DNA from: an uncultured Eubacteriales bacterium
Lineage (GTDB): Bacteria; Bacillota; Clostridia; Lachnospirales; Lachnospiraceae
Assembly (NCBI GenBank): GCA_900314555.1
Contig: OMVQ01000119.1
Location: 1-63,087, forward strand
Length of the DNA: 63,087 bases
Direction: 5' to 3'
This document shows, one piece after another, positions 54,087 to 63,087 of the stretch. The notes below the pieces were generated by a model. The model did no database searches. It saw only the letters and a program-made list of their open reading frames with translations, and was not told the origin of the DNA. Each line of letters starts with the position of its first letter. Within the stretch, counting starts at the first letter, position 1. A program made the translations under genes and the position numbers.

Positions 54087-55811
54087 ATGTATAGCAAGAG
54101 AACAGGTATCAGAAGAAAAATTGTGCTATATATGTGTATTTTTCTTACATTAGCAATATATGTTTTGTCAAGACTTGTATACATAATGATATTTCAATCT
54201 GAAAAGTACCAGGCGAAAGCTGACGAATTACATGATAGGGAAAGAGAGATAAAAGCTCCGAGAGGAGAAATAGTAGACAGAAACGGTGTAGTTATTGCCA
54301 CGAATAAGACAGTATGCACCGTTTCTGTTATTTATAGTCAGGTGACAGATAAGGAAAAGGTAATTGAAGTATTATCTAAAGAACTTGATATGAGTGAGGA
54401 GAAAATCAGAAAAAGTGTTGAAAAAATAAGTGTAAGGGAGAAGATAAAATCAAATGTGGAAAAGGAAGTCGGGGACAGAATAAGAAATTATAATTTAGAT
54501 GGTGTAAAAGTTGATGAAGATTATAAGCGTTATTATCCGTATGATACTATGGCATCAAAAGTGTTAGGCTTCACAGGTGCGGATAATCAGGGAATAGTCG
54601 GATTAGAAGTGGAATACGAAGAATATCTTGAGGGAACAAAGGGAAAAATATTAACATTTACAGATGCAAAAGGAGTGGAGCTGCCTGAGTTAGCAGAGGG
54701 CAGAGTCGAGGGCATAGCAGGAAATACTCTTCATACAAGTCTTGATGTTAATATACAGAAATATGCCGAGCAGGCAGCTAATAAGGCATTAGAGAAGAAA
54801 CAGGCTAAATATGTATCCATAATTGTTATGAATCCTAAGAATGGTGAAATATATGCCATGGTAAATGTCCCGGAATTCAACTTGAATACACCATTTGAAT
54901 TAAATTATGAAACCGATGTATCAAAGGACAGTGATGAATATCAGAAGCTGCTTAATAAAATGTGGAGAAATCAATGTATTAATGATACATATGAACCTGG
55001 CTCAACATTTAAGATAGTGACTGCAACGGCTGGATTAGAAACGAAAGTCGTAGATGTAAACAGTACATTCAGTTGTCCGGGTTTCAAGATAGTAGAAGAC
55101 AGAAGAATAAGATGTCATAAGACAACAGGTCATGGGGCGGAGAATTTCGTTCAGGCAACGATGAATTCGTGTAACCCGGTATTCATAGAAGTGGGCTTAA
55201 GAATCGGTGCAGAAAGATATTTTGATTATATGAACAGACTTGGATTACTTAGAAAAACAGGAGTAGACCTGCCAGGCGAAGCGGGAACAATTATTCATAA
55301 GTTAGAAAATGTAGGCTTAGTTGAACTTGCTACAATGTCCTTTGGACAGTCATTTCAGATTACACCACTTCAGTTACTTACTGCTGCCAGTGCAGTTATA
55401 AATGGAGGAAATCTTGTAACACCTCATTTTGGAATGTATGCAACAGACAGTGATAATAATGTTGTTAAAACATTTGAGTACAATGTAAGTGAGGGTGTAA
55501 TTAATAAAGATACAAGTGAGACGATGAAATATATCCTTGAACAGGTAGTAGCAGAGGGAGGTGGCAAAAAAGGTCAGGTAGAGGGTTACAGAATCGGTGG
55601 CAAGACAGCGACATCACAGAAGCTTCCAAGAGGTTCAGGAAAATATATTGCATCATTTATAGGTTTTGCGCCGGCAGATGATCCTGAAGTTATAGCAATG
55701 TGTATAATTGACGAACCGGTTGGTATATATTATGGAGGAACTATTGCAGCACCCGTAATACAGGAATTATACGAAAATATTTTACCTTATTTAAACATTA
55801 AAAAAGATTGA
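54087..55811 (+). CDS. class B penicillin-binding protein (SpoVD/FtsI-like)
   Basis: 574-aa transpeptidase with an N-terminal membrane helix (about 12-34), pedestal motifs RGEIVDRNGVVIATN and RYYPYDTMASKVLGFTGADNQG, and catalytic motifs PGSTFKIV, MNSCNPVF and GGKTATSQ. The third motif is KTA rather than the common KTG. No PASTA domain, unlike Bacillus SpoVD. GAGG lies six to seven bases before the ATG. The order pbp-pbp-mraY is that of Firmicutes carrying both a division and a sporulation enzyme, so this may be the spore-cortex or a second division PBP. Confidence 0.93.
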   Translation: MYSKRTGIRRKIVLYMCIFLTLAIYVLSRLVYIMIFQSEKYQAKADELHDREREIKAPRGEIVDRNGVVIATNKTVCTVSVIYSQVTDKEKVIEVLSKELDMSEEKIRKSVEKISVREKIKSNVEKEVGDRIRNYNLDGVKVDEDYKRYYPYDTMASKVLGFTGADNQGIVGLEVEYEEYLEGTKGKILTFTDAKGVELPELAEGRVEGIAGNTLHTSLDVNIQKYAEQAANKALEKKQAKYVSIIVMNPKNGEIYAMVNVPEFNLNTPFELNYETDVSKDSDEYQKLLNKMWRNQCINDTYEPGSTFKIVTATAGLETKVVDVNSTFSCPGFKIVEDRRIRCHKTTGHGAENFVQATMNSCNPVFIEVGLRIGAERYFDYMNRLGLLRKTGVDLPGEAGTIIHKLENVGLVELATMSFGQSFQITPLQLLTAASAVINGGNLVTPHFGMYATDSDNNVVKTFEYNVSEGVINKDTSETMKYILEQVVAEGGGKKGQVEGYRIGGKTATSQKLPRGSGKYIASFIGFAPADDPEVIAMCIIDEPVGIYYGGTIAAPVIQELYENILPYLNIKKD

Positions 55812-55866
55812 TTATTAAATAGATTAATATTATACTAGAGTTATGTGTGGAATGGAGTATAGACAG

Positions 55867-56835
55867 ATGCAGACAAAGATGATTTTATCAGTTTTAATCT
55901 CGTTTGGTATAAGCGTGGCATTATGCCCGGTTATCATACCATTTCTTAAGAGATTAAAGTTTGGGCAGAATATAAGGGAAGAGGGTCCTAAGGATCACTT
56001 AAAGAAAACAGGAACACCGACAATGGGTGGTCTTATTATATTGTTTTCAATAGTTATTACATCATTATGTTTTATAAAAGAATATAAACAGATAGTACCG
56101 ATTTTATTTGTAACACTAGGCTTTGGACTTATCGGTTTCTTAGATGACTACATTAAGATAGTTATGAAGCGTTCGTTAGGACTAAGAGCATGGCAGAAGA
56201 TGGGACTTCAGGTTATAGTCGCAGCGATATTTGCTTATTATATAGTGAATTTCTCGCCTGCGGGAACTAAGATGCTTATACCGTTTACGGGCGGTATATA
56301 TGATGGAAAATATCTTGATATCGGAAATCTTTTCGTGCCAATGTTAATGTTTGTGGTAATAGGCACAGTTAATGGTGCAAATTTTACAGATGGTCTTGAC
56401 GGATTAGCAACAGGTGTTACAATAATGATTGCAGTTTTTTTCACAGTCATTGCATATATGACGGCAAGTGGAATTGAATTTATTACAGGTGCGGTGGTTG
56501 GAAGTCTGTTAGGATTTCTGCTATTTAATGTATATCCTGCAAGAGTTTTTATGGGAGATACAGGTTCACTGGCGCTTGGAGGCTTTGTGGCTTCTACGGC
56601 ATATGTAATGAATATGCCGATATTTCTGCTACTTATCGCATTTATATATATGATAGAAGTGTTGTCAGTAATTATACAGGTGACATATTTTAAGATAACA
56701 GGTGGAAAAAGAATATTTAAAATGGCTCCGATTCATCATCATTTTGAATTATGTGGCTGGTCGGAGACAAGAGTAGTAACGGTTTTTTCAACAATAACAG
56801 CAGTTATGTGTCTGATTGCATATCTGGCATTATAG
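55867..56835 (+). CDS. mraY: phospho-MurNAc-pentapeptide transferase
   Basis: 322-aa ten-span membrane enzyme making lipid I from UDP-MurNAc-pentapeptide and undecaprenyl phosphate. Signature residues: KKTGTPTMGGLII, the Asp pair in GFLDDYIKI, NFTDGLDGLATG, FMGDTGSLALGG and MAPIHHHFEL. The frame opens at 55843; GGAATGGAG nine bases before the ATG at 55867 suggests that shorter start, which also matches the normal MraY length. Its lipid product is processed by MurG, which is not in this window. Confidence 0.97.
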   Translation: MQTKMILSVLISFGISVALCPVIIPFLKRLKFGQNIREEGPKDHLKKTGTPTMGGLIILFSIVITSLCFIKEYKQIVPILFVTLGFGLIGFLDDYIKIVMKRSLGLRAWQKMGLQVIVAAIFAYYIVNFSPAGTKMLIPFTGGIYDGKYLDIGNLFVPMLMFVVIGTVNGANFTDGLDGLATGVTIMIAVFFTVIAYMTASGIEFITGAVVGSLLGFLLFNVYPARVFMGDTGSLALGGFVASTAYVMNMPIFLLLIAFIYMIEVLSVIIQVTYFKITGGKRIFKMAPIHHHFELCGWSETRVVTVFSTITAVMCLIAYLAL

Positions 56836-56922
56836 ATGATGTTTTGTTTCAGACTATTGTCTATGGCAATTATAAATATATAGAATTTAATTAAAGAACT
56901 TGATTCTTGAAATGGAGGAAAT

Positions 56923-58269
56923 ATGAAAAGTGAAAGATACCTTGTTGCAGGTTCAGGAATAAGCGGAATCGCAGCAGCAAAACTTCTTGTTAAAGCAGGA
57001 AAGAAAGTTACAATTTATGACGGAAATGATAAATTAAAAGTTGAGGATATAAAGGCAAAGGCAGACAATGCAGATATTGATGTGGTAATCGGTGAATTAC
57101 CTGAAGAAGTAATAGATGCAACAGATATAATGATTATAAGCCCGGGTATAGCAATTGATGCACCATTTGTAAACAGGGTAAGAGATAAAGGTGTTACAAT
57201 CTGGGGCGAAATCGAATTAGCATACAGATTTGGTAAAGGAAGAGTAATCGGAATAACAGGTACTAACGGTAAGACAACTACAACAGCTCTTACAGGAAAG
57301 ATTATGGAGAACTACTTTGCAAGTACATTTATAGTTGGAAATATTGGTATACCATATACTAATATAGCTATGGATACAGAGGATGATTCAGTTGTAGTGG
57401 CTGAGATAAGCAGTTTTCAGTTAGAGTCTATAGATGAATTCCATCCTGTTATAACAGCAGTATTAAATATTACTCCTGACCATTTGAACAGACATTATAC
57501 AATGGAGAATTATACAAATGTCAAGATGAGTATAACAAAGAATCAGAATCCTGATGAAATCTGTGTATTAAATTATGAAGATGCAATACTTAGAAAAGAA
57601 GCAAAGAAATTAAAGAATAAGGTAGTATTCTTCAGCAGCAGATCTAATCTTGAGAATGGCGTATGCTTAAATGGAGAAAATATTGTATACAGAGAAGATG
57701 GAAAAGAAACTTTAATATGTAATTCACATAATATGAAGCTTGTGGGCATACATAATATTGAAAATGTAATGGCGGCAGCGGCAATAGCTGTCAATATGAA
57801 TGTTCCAGTGGAAATCATAAGAGACACAATCAGAGATTTTGATGCAGTAGAACATAGAATTGAATATGTAACTAAGAAAGATGGCGTAATATATTACAAT
57901 GATTCTAAGGGAACTAATACAGATGCTTCGATTAAAGCCATAGAAGCTATGACATGTCCTACAATACTTATTGCAGGCGGTTATGATAAAGGTTCAGAAT
58001 ATGATGAATGGTTTGATGCATTTAATGGCAAAATCAAGAAATTAGTCCTCTTAGGTGCAACTAAGGAAAAGATTGCAAGAACAGCAGATAAACATGGATA
58101 TCGTGATTATGTATTCGTAGACAGCTTAGAAGAGGCTGTTAATAAATCAGCAGATTTAGCAGTACCTGGTGACGTTGTATTATTATCACCTGCATGTGCA
58201 AGCTGGGATATGTTTAAGAGCTATGAAGAGAGAGGAAAATTGTTTAAGGAGTATGTTAGCAATCTTTAA
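56923..58269 (+). CDS. murD: UDP-N-acetylmuramoylalanine--D-glutamate ligase
   Basis: 448-aa cytoplasmic Mur ligase adding D-Glu. N-terminal Rossmann-like uridine-binding domain (VAGSGISGIAAAKLL), SPGIAIDAP, ATPase GITGTNGKTTTTAL, GNIGIPY, EISSFQLESI, LNITPDHLNRH and the C-terminal YYNDSKGTNTDASIKAI, LSPACASWDMFKSYEERG. A four-codon open frame starting within the ribosome binding site (56912-56926) ends in ATGA overlap with this start codon. Follows mraY in canonical order. Confidence 0.98.
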   Translation: MKSERYLVAGSGISGIAAAKLLVKAGKKVTIYDGNDKLKVEDIKAKADNADIDVVIGELPEEVIDATDIMIISPGIAIDAPFVNRVRDKGVTIWGEIELAYRFGKGRVIGITGTNGKTTTTALTGKIMENYFASTFIVGNIGIPYTNIAMDTEDDSVVVAEISSFQLESIDEFHPVITAVLNITPDHLNRHYTMENYTNVKMSITKNQNPDEICVLNYEDAILRKEAKKLKNKVVFFSSRSNLENGVCLNGENIVYREDGKETLICNSHNMKLVGIHNIENVMAAAAIAVNMNVPVEIIRDTIRDFDAVEHRIEYVTKKDGVIYYNDSKGTNTDASIKAIEAMTCPTILIAGGYDKGSEYDEWFDAFNGKIKKLVLLGATKEKIARTADKHGYRDYVFVDSLEEAVNKSADLAVPGDVVLLSPACASWDMFKSYEERGKLFKEYVSNL

Positions 58270-58281
58270 GGAGAGATTATT

Positions 58282-59436
58282 TTGGCAAATAGAATGAATA
58301 CTAATAGAGATACAAAAGTGAACAAGAGAAAGACCGGAAGTGGAGAATATTTTGATTATAGTCTGCTTTTCATAACCATATTTATGGTGGGTTTCGGACT
58401 TGTAATGTTATATAGTGCAAGCTCTTATGAAGCTGCCATGGAATTTGGTGATTCCAAATACTATTTAATAAGCCAGCTTAAGGCGGTAGTTATCGGAGTT
58501 ATCCTTATGGTTGTAGTTATTAAATTAGACTATCATATCTTTAAGAAACCGTTAATTGCATTAGCAGCATATTTTGGTTCAATTCTAATGGCTATGATGG
58601 TTCTTACTCCGATAGGTGTAAGTGCAAATGGTGCTTCAAGATGGATATCACTTGCAGGTTTCTCGATTCAGGTATGTGAAGTAGTGAAGATAGGTGTCAT
58701 TGTATTTATGGCATTTGTTATAGAAAAGAAAGCGAAAAAACTTAAGAATATCGGAACATTTCTATTATGTATGGTGTTCATAGGAATATCAGCAGGTGTT
58801 ATAGCACTTATTACAAAGGACCTTAGTTCATCCATTATCGTAGCGGGAATCGGTGTGGTTATGTTATTTGTGGCATGTCCTAGAATATCATATTTCGTAA
58901 TTATGATAGGTGCCGGAGTGGCTGCTGTCGCTGGAGCGATAATGATTGAACCATTCAGATTTGAAAGAATCAGAGTATGGTTAAATCCTGAAAAATTCGC
59001 AGATGAGGGTGGCTTTCAGGTATTGCAATCATTATATTCACTTGGTTCAGGCGGTCTGTTTGGTAAAGGCCTTGGAAATGGTATCCAGAAGCTTGGATAT
59101 GTACCAGAAGCACAGAATGATATGATATTTACGGTTATATGTGAGGAATTAGGTGTTATCGGTGGAATAGCGGTAATATTAATGTTCATCTTTATGATAT
59201 GGAGATTTATGATAGTTGCTAATAATGCACCTGATTTATTCGGTTCAATGTTAGTAGTCGGTGTTATGGCACATATTTCCATACAGACAGTTATGAATAT
59301 AGCCGTTGTTACTAACTCAATGCCTAACACAGGTGTTACATTACCGTTTATGAGTTATGGAGGCTCGTCGATATTATGTCTGTTAATTGAAATAGGTATT
59401 GTGCTTACTGTATCTAAACGTATTAAATTTGAGTAA
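58282..59436 (+). CDS. ftsW: FtsW/RodA-family peptidoglycan polymerase
   Basis: 384-aa SEDS glycosyltransferase with about ten membrane segments. Motifs: LYSASSYEA near the first span, GASRWISLAGFSIQVCEVVKIG, the extracellular-loop KFADEGGFQVLQSLYSLGSGGLFGKGLGNG, and the C-terminal TGVTLPFMSYGGSS. TTG start with AAGGAG upstream. Position after murD identifies it as FtsW rather than RodA. Acts with a class B PBP at the septum. Confidence 0.95.
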   Translation: MANRMNTNRDTKVNKRKTGSGEYFDYSLLFITIFMVGFGLVMLYSASSYEAAMEFGDSKYYLISQLKAVVIGVILMVVVIKLDYHIFKKPLIALAAYFGSILMAMMVLTPIGVSANGASRWISLAGFSIQVCEVVKIGVIVFMAFVIEKKAKKLKNIGTFLLCMVFIGISAGVIALITKDLSSSIIVAGIGVVMLFVACPRISYFVIMIGAGVAAVAGAIMIEPFRFERIRVWLNPEKFADEGGFQVLQSLYSLGSGGLFGKGLGNGIQKLGYVPEAQNDMIFTVICEELGVIGGIAVILMFIFMIWRFMIVANNAPDLFGSMLVVGVMAHISIQTVMNIAVVTNSMPNTGVTLPFMSYGGSSILCLLIEIGIVLTVSKRIKFE

Positions 59437-59498
59437 AGGATATCACATAGTTGATGTAAATGCATATAATACATAAAGGCAGAATAGTTGGTGTCGTT

Positions 59499-60770
59499 AT
59501 GCATTATAGAGTCGGAAAGACTTATGGTCTATCAGGCGAGATTACAATTCAGGGTTCAAAAAATGAAGCATTACCTGTTATTGCAGCCGCTATCTTAAAT
59601 AAAGGCAGGACAGTTATAAGAAATTGTCCGGACATATCAGATGTAAGAATTATGCTTAAAATATTAAAGCATTTAGGCTGTAATTATAAGTTTGAAAATA
59701 ATATATTAGAATTAGACAGCGACAAGATTAATGTATCTGATATACCAAAAGAAGATGTTACTAAATTAAGGTCATCAATAGTTTTAGCAGGTGCATTGCT
59801 TAGCAGAAATAACTGGTGCAAAATTTCATATCCCGGAGGCTGTAATATAGGTCTTAGGAAAATAGATGTGCATATAGATATTTTACGAAAAATGGGATAT
59901 GAAATAGATGAAAGTGAAGAAACGTCTGAATTAATCTGTAAGGGCAGAGTTAATGGAGACAAACATATAAGGCTCAGGGTAAGAAGTGTTGGCGCTACGG
60001 AGAATGGAATTCTTGCAGCGGTTTTATCAGATGGATATTGCATAACACTTTCAAATGCAGCTAAAGAGCCTGAGATTATTAATCTGTGTAATGCCCTAAT
60101 TAAAATGGGGGCTGATATCACAGGTGCAGGAACAGATGAGATAGTAGTAAGAGGCGTAAAAAGTCTTAGAGATACCACCATAGATATAAGTTGTGACAGA
60201 ATAGTATGCGGAACTTATTTAGCAGCAATTGCAGCAGTGGGCGGAGAAGTTAAGTTATTAAATGTAGATAAGAATTTTGATAAATCAATATTAAATGAAC
60301 TTAAAAAGTTCGGAATAAAATATGAATTTAGAAATGATGGAATGTGGGTTAGCAAGACCTGTAAAGATTGTAAATCAGAAAGAGATATAATTATATCCAC
60401 ATCTGCATATCCGGGTTTTCCGACTGATATGCAGTCACAGATGATGACATTGTTGTCAAGAAGAAAAGGAAGTGGAATAATTATTGAAAATATATTTGAA
60501 AACAGATTTGGTACAGCTAAAATGCTAAATAAAATGGGAGCTGACATTAAGATAATCGGTGAAAGAATAGCATTGATTAATGGTGTTGATAAATTATATG
60601 GCGAAAAAGTAGAGGCAACTGATTTAAGAGGTGGGGCTTCGCTTATTATTGCAGGAATGATAGCAGAAAATCATACCATAATTGAAAATGCTGAATTTAT
60701 TAAAAGAGGATATGAGTCAATTGAAAGAGACTTAGGAAAATTAGGAGCCGACATTGAGCTTATGGTTTAA
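59499..60770 (+). CDS. murA: UDP-N-acetylglucosamine 1-carboxyvinyltransferase
   Basis: 423-aa enoylpyruvate transferase making the first committed precursor of peptidoglycan; target of fosfomycin. Key residues: Lys/Asn in GSKNEALPV, the loop Cys in PGGCNIGLRKIDVH (equivalent to Cys115, so fosfomycin-sensitive type), the catalytic Asp in YPGFPTDMQ, and LRGGASLIIAGM. The frame extends to 59460; neither start has a strong ribosome binding site, and 59499 is chosen because the product then begins like other MurA proteins. It occupies the slot where murG usually follows ftsW. Confidence 0.95.
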   Translation: MHYRVGKTYGLSGEITIQGSKNEALPVIAAAILNKGRTVIRNCPDISDVRIMLKILKHLGCNYKFENNILELDSDKINVSDIPKEDVTKLRSSIVLAGALLSRNNWCKISYPGGCNIGLRKIDVHIDILRKMGYEIDESEETSELICKGRVNGDKHIRLRVRSVGATENGILAAVLSDGYCITLSNAAKEPEIINLCNALIKMGADITGAGTDEIVVRGVKSLRDTTIDISCDRIVCGTYLAAIAAVGGEVKLLNVDKNFDKSILNELKKFGIKYEFRNDGMWVSKTCKDCKSERDIIISTSAYPGFPTDMQSQMMTLLSRRKGSGIIIENIFENRFGTAKMLNKMGADIKIIGERIALINGVDKLYGEKVEATDLRGGASLIIAGMIAENHTIIENAEFIKRGYESIERDLGKLGADIELMV

Positions 60771-60807
60771 CCGGGATATTTAGAATACACCTCGGAATGG
60801 AGGAAAA

Positions 60808-61524
60808 ATGAGCAGAAAGAAAATTATAATACTGATAGCAGTAATCGCTATAGTAATCTGTGGTATTGCAGGTGTTCTTGCAATGCAGAGAATTAGCGAG
60901 AAAAATATTATCATTGAGGGAAATGAGAAATATACTAAAGAAGAAATGATAAGTTTCATATTCAGGTCAGACTGGGACAGAAACCCATTTGTACTCTATT
61001 ATAAGACTAAATTCAGTAAGCAGAAAGTAATTCCATTCGTTGATGAATATGATGTTAAGATAACATCATTAAATAGTGTAAAGATTACTGTATATGAAAA
61101 GAAAATAATCGGTTATGTTAATTATATGGGCAGCAATATGTACTTTGATAAAGATGGTACAATTGTAGAAAGCTCCACAGATGTTATCGAGGGAATACCT
61201 AAGATAACAGGTCTAAGCTTTGATAGCATAATACTCTATGAGACATTACCGGTAGGAAATGATAAAGTATTCAGACTTATACTTGATACAACCCAGATAT
61301 TACAGAAATATGGAATATCAGTGGACAAGATATACATATCAGATAATAAAGAAGTTACACTCTACATAGAGCAGATTAAAGTCGAATTAGGAACAGGTGA
61401 AGATATGAATGATAAAATCAGAAGCCTTAATGATATGTTACCTAATCTGCAGGGACTAAGTGGAACACTGGATATAAAGAAATATAATACCAATAACGAT
61501 GGCTACACATTTAAGAAATCATAA
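60808..61524 (+). CDS. ftsQ: cell division protein FtsQ/DivIB
   Basis: 238-aa bitopic protein: short basic N-terminus, membrane helix (about 5-25), then a POTRA-type domain (NIIIEGNEKYTKEEM) and the beta domain typical of FtsQ/DivIB (VKITSLNSVKITVYEKKIIGYV, YFDKDGTIVE, IPKITGL). GGAGG lies five bases before the ATG. As in murD, a four-codon frame (60797-60811) starts inside the ribosome binding site and ends by ATGA overlap. Partner of FtsL in recruiting the septal synthase. Confidence 0.93.
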   Translation: MSRKKIIILIAVIAIVICGIAGVLAMQRISEKNIIIEGNEKYTKEEMISFIFRSDWDRNPFVLYYKTKFSKQKVIPFVDEYDVKITSLNSVKITVYEKKIIGYVNYMGSNMYFDKDGTIVESSTDVIEGIPKITGLSFDSIILYETLPVGNDKVFRLILDTTQILQKYGISVDKIYISDNKEVTLYIEQIKVELGTGEDMNDKIRSLNDMLPNLQGLSGTLDIKKYNTNNDGYTFKKS

Positions 61525-61593
61525 TTAGATATTGACTTCCTGGGTCATCAGATAAAAATATGTTAAAAACTTGTTAAAAATAGAAATTTATAG

Positions 61594-61622
61594 TTGATTA
61601 TTTTTGAAAATGAATATATTAT
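61594..61622 (+). promoter_or_regulatory. ftsZ promoter
   Basis: TTGATT (61594-61599), 17-bp spacer, TATTAT (61617-61622), about 75 bp before the ftsZ start, in a 170-bp gap after ftsQ. Confidence 0.55.
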
Positions 61623-61697
61623 AGAATGAGATGTTTTTTAGAGATTATATCAAAGAGATTTGAGTAATAATGAATAGTGTTAAAGGAGGACAAACTC

Positions 61698-62894
61698 TTG
61701 TTAGAAATTACAACAAACGAGGCAGAAGCAGCAGCAAAAATTATAGTAGTAGGTGTAGGCGGTGCTGGAAATAATGCCGTTAATAGAATGATAGACGAAA
61801 ATATTGGTGGAGTTGAATTTATTGGTATCAATACAGATAAACAGGCACTTAAGTTATGTAAGGCTCCTACAGCATTACAGGTTGGTGAGAAATTAACTAA
61901 AGGATTAGGTTGTGGAGCTGTTCCTGAAGTTGGTGAGAAAGCAGCAGAAGAGAACCTTGAAGAGATAGCACAGGCACTCAAGGGCGCAGATATGGTATTC
62001 GTTACATGCGGTATGGGTGGTGGAACAGGTACAGGTGCTGCACCTGTTGTAGCTAAGGTAGCTAAAGAGCAGGGAATATTAACTGTCGGTGTTGTTACAA
62101 AGCCATTCAGATTCGAAGCAAGAGCAAGAATGAACAATGCACTTGGAGGAATAGAGAAATTAAAAGAGAATGTAGATACATTAATCGTCATTCCTAACGA
62201 TAAACTTTTAGAGATAGTTGATAGAAGAACTACAATGCCTGAAGCACTTAAGAAAGCTGATGAAGTATTACAGCAGGCAGTTCAGGGAATCACAGATTTA
62301 ATTAATGTTCCTGCACTTATTAACCTTGACTTTGCAGACGTTCAGACTGTTATGAAGGACAAGGGTGTTGCACATATCGGTATCGGTGTTGCTAAAGGTG
62401 ATGATAAGGCTAATGAAGCAGTTCAGATAGCTGTTACAAGCCCACTTTTAGAGACAACTATTGAGGGTGCATCTCATGTAATTATCAATATTTCAGGTGA
62501 TATAAGCCTTGCAGAAGCAAATGAAGCAGCAAGCTATGTTCAGGACTTAACAGGTGAAGATGCAGAGATTATCTTCGGTGCAAGATATGATGATACATAT
62601 CCTGATGAATGTACAATTACAGTAATTGCTACAGGACTTGAGGAGAATAATAAGCCTGCATTTGGTTCAACATCAAGAAGTTCAGCTTCAAGAACTACAT
62701 TTGATTATAAGAAACCATCTGTAAAACCTATTGTACCAAAGACAGAGTTCAGATATAATTCACAGGCAGGAAGCACAACAGCAAGACCACAGTCTACATA
62801 TACAAGACCACAGCAGCCTGTTACTCCAAAGCCGGCAGAAGATAAAGGCGGAATTAATATACCTGAATTTCTTAAGAAGAACAGAAACAACTAA
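61698..62894 (+). CDS. ftsZ: cell division GTPase FtsZ
   Basis: 398-aa tubulin-like GTPase forming the Z ring. N-terminal GTP-binding domain with [14 protein letters not shown], the tubulin signature [13 protein letters not shown], and [11 protein letters not shown]-terminal domain with [16 protein letters not shown] and the catalytic T7-loop [21 protein letters not shown] flexible linker of about 60 residues leads to the conserved tail [10 protein letters not shown] that binds FtsA/SepF-type partners. TTG start at 61698 with AAAGGAGG eight bases upstream; an earlier in-frame GTG at 61677 is unlikely. No ftsA lies beside it. Confidence 0.99.
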   Translation: MLEITTNEAEAAAKIIVVGVGGAGNNAVNRMIDENIGGVEFIGINTDKQALKLCKAPTALQVGEKLTKGLGCGAVPEVGEKAAEENLEEIAQALKGADMVFVTCGMGGGTGTGAAPVVAKVAKEQGILTVGVVTKPFRFEARARMNNALGGIEKLKENVDTLIVIPNDKLLEIVDRRTTMPEALKKADEVLQQAVQGITDLINVPALINLDFADVQTVMKDKGVAHIGIGVAKGDDKANEAVQIAVTSPLLETTIEGASHVIINISGDISLAEANEAASYVQDLTGEDAEIIFGARYDDTYPDECTITVIATGLEENNKPAFGSTSRSSASRTTFDYKKPSVKPIVPKTEFRYNSQAGSTTARPQSTYTRPQQPVTPKPAEDKGGINIPEFLKKNRNN

Positions 62895-62928
62895 GAAGTT
62901 TTAATTTAGAATATAACTAGCAATGTAG

Positions 62929-62966
62929 AAGAGTAACATTTATAATCCCTAAATGTTACTCTTTTT
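62929..62966 (+). terminator. ftsZ terminator
   Basis: AAGAGTAACATTT pairs with AAATGTTACTCTT, then TTT. The T-run directly abuts repeat copy 2. Confidence 0.95.
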
Positions 62967-63087
62967 ACTTACTAGGACAATTTCAACGAAATTTCCTAGT
63001 AAGTAAAAACGCTCCGCGAGGATCGCACTGCGGCGGAACGGAAAATGTTGCTATCGCAACCCGCCGCAGGCGGAGAATGTCGCAAGC
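62967..63087. repeat. GC-rich multi-hairpin repeat element, copy 2 (cut by window end)
   Basis: Same body as 24165-24297 with only a few substitutions (for example GGCGGAAC for GGCGGAGC). The first hairpin (62967-63005) is the reverse complement of that in copy 1: its asymmetric interior reads ACAATTTCAACGAAATTT here and AAATTTCGTTGAAATTGT there, while the rest stays in the same orientation. It starts at the base after the ftsZ terminator T-run, as copy 1 does after the dynamin terminator. Confidence 0.85.

Overview
The window looks like a chromosomal segment of a low-GC, Gram-positive anaerobe, most likely a Lachnospiraceae-type Clostridia. The reasons are the strongly AT-rich coding sequence, AGGAGG-type ribosome binding sites with occasional GTG/TTG starts, Firmicutes gene orders (def-fmt-rsmB-rlmN-stp-prkC-rsgA-rpe-thiN; mraZ-rsmH-ftsL-pbp-pbp-mraY-murD-ftsW-murA-divIB-ftsZ; tepA near spoIIIE/ftsK), a formate/nitrite channel and formate-THF ligase. 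The genus assignment is inference; no rRNA or other marker settles it. I saw no tRNA, rRNA, CRISPR array, insertion sequence or prophage.

Layout. 1-1.9 kb: two unrecognised AT-rich minus-strand genes and a tandem palindrome. 1.9-7.2 kb: a MetE-like methyltransferase, a GntR/ABC-ATPase/membrane-protein operon, a convergent FocA-family channel and a second related membrane protein. 7.2-14.1 kb: an NlpC/P60 cell-wall hydrolase with a perfect match to the Bacillus WalR box, rpsO, pnp, metY, and an isolated HisA of the eukaryotic (yeast HIS6-like) type. 14.2-20.2 kb: a maltodextrin operon (binding lipoprotein, two permeases, malQ, LacI-type regulator) with an operator at its promoter. 20.3-24.1 kb: two tandem dynamin-like GTPases. 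24.1-37 kb: tepA, uppP, ftsK/spoIIIE, fhs, dapF, a murE-type ligase, folD, priA. 37.1-46.4 kb: the def-to-thiN translation/signalling operon. 46.6-49.5 kb: ychF (minus), a small membrane protein, lgt. 49.7-62.9 kb: the division and cell-wall (dcw) cluster, preceded by a five-box MraZ-type operator and ending with ftsZ.

Functionally most of the window is core envelope growth and division: lipid II precursor synthesis (murE, murD, murA, mraY, uppP, dapF), septal synthesis (two class B PBPs, ftsW, ftsL, divIB, ftsZ), chromosome translocation (ftsK), PASTA kinase/phosphatase control and wall hydrolysis. One-carbon metabolism (fhs, folD, fmt, def) and sulfur amino-acid genes (MetE-like, metY) are interleaved.

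The less ordinary signals are noncoding. A GC-rich multi-hairpin repeat occurs in two copies, each directly after a terminator T-run, with its first hairpin inverted between copies. Two other hairpin chains flank housekeeping genes. A recurring translation-start motif places an ATG inside the Shine-Dalgarno element, 11 or 12 nt upstream of the likely true start. The tandem dynamin pair is the best candidate for a poorly described protein system here.
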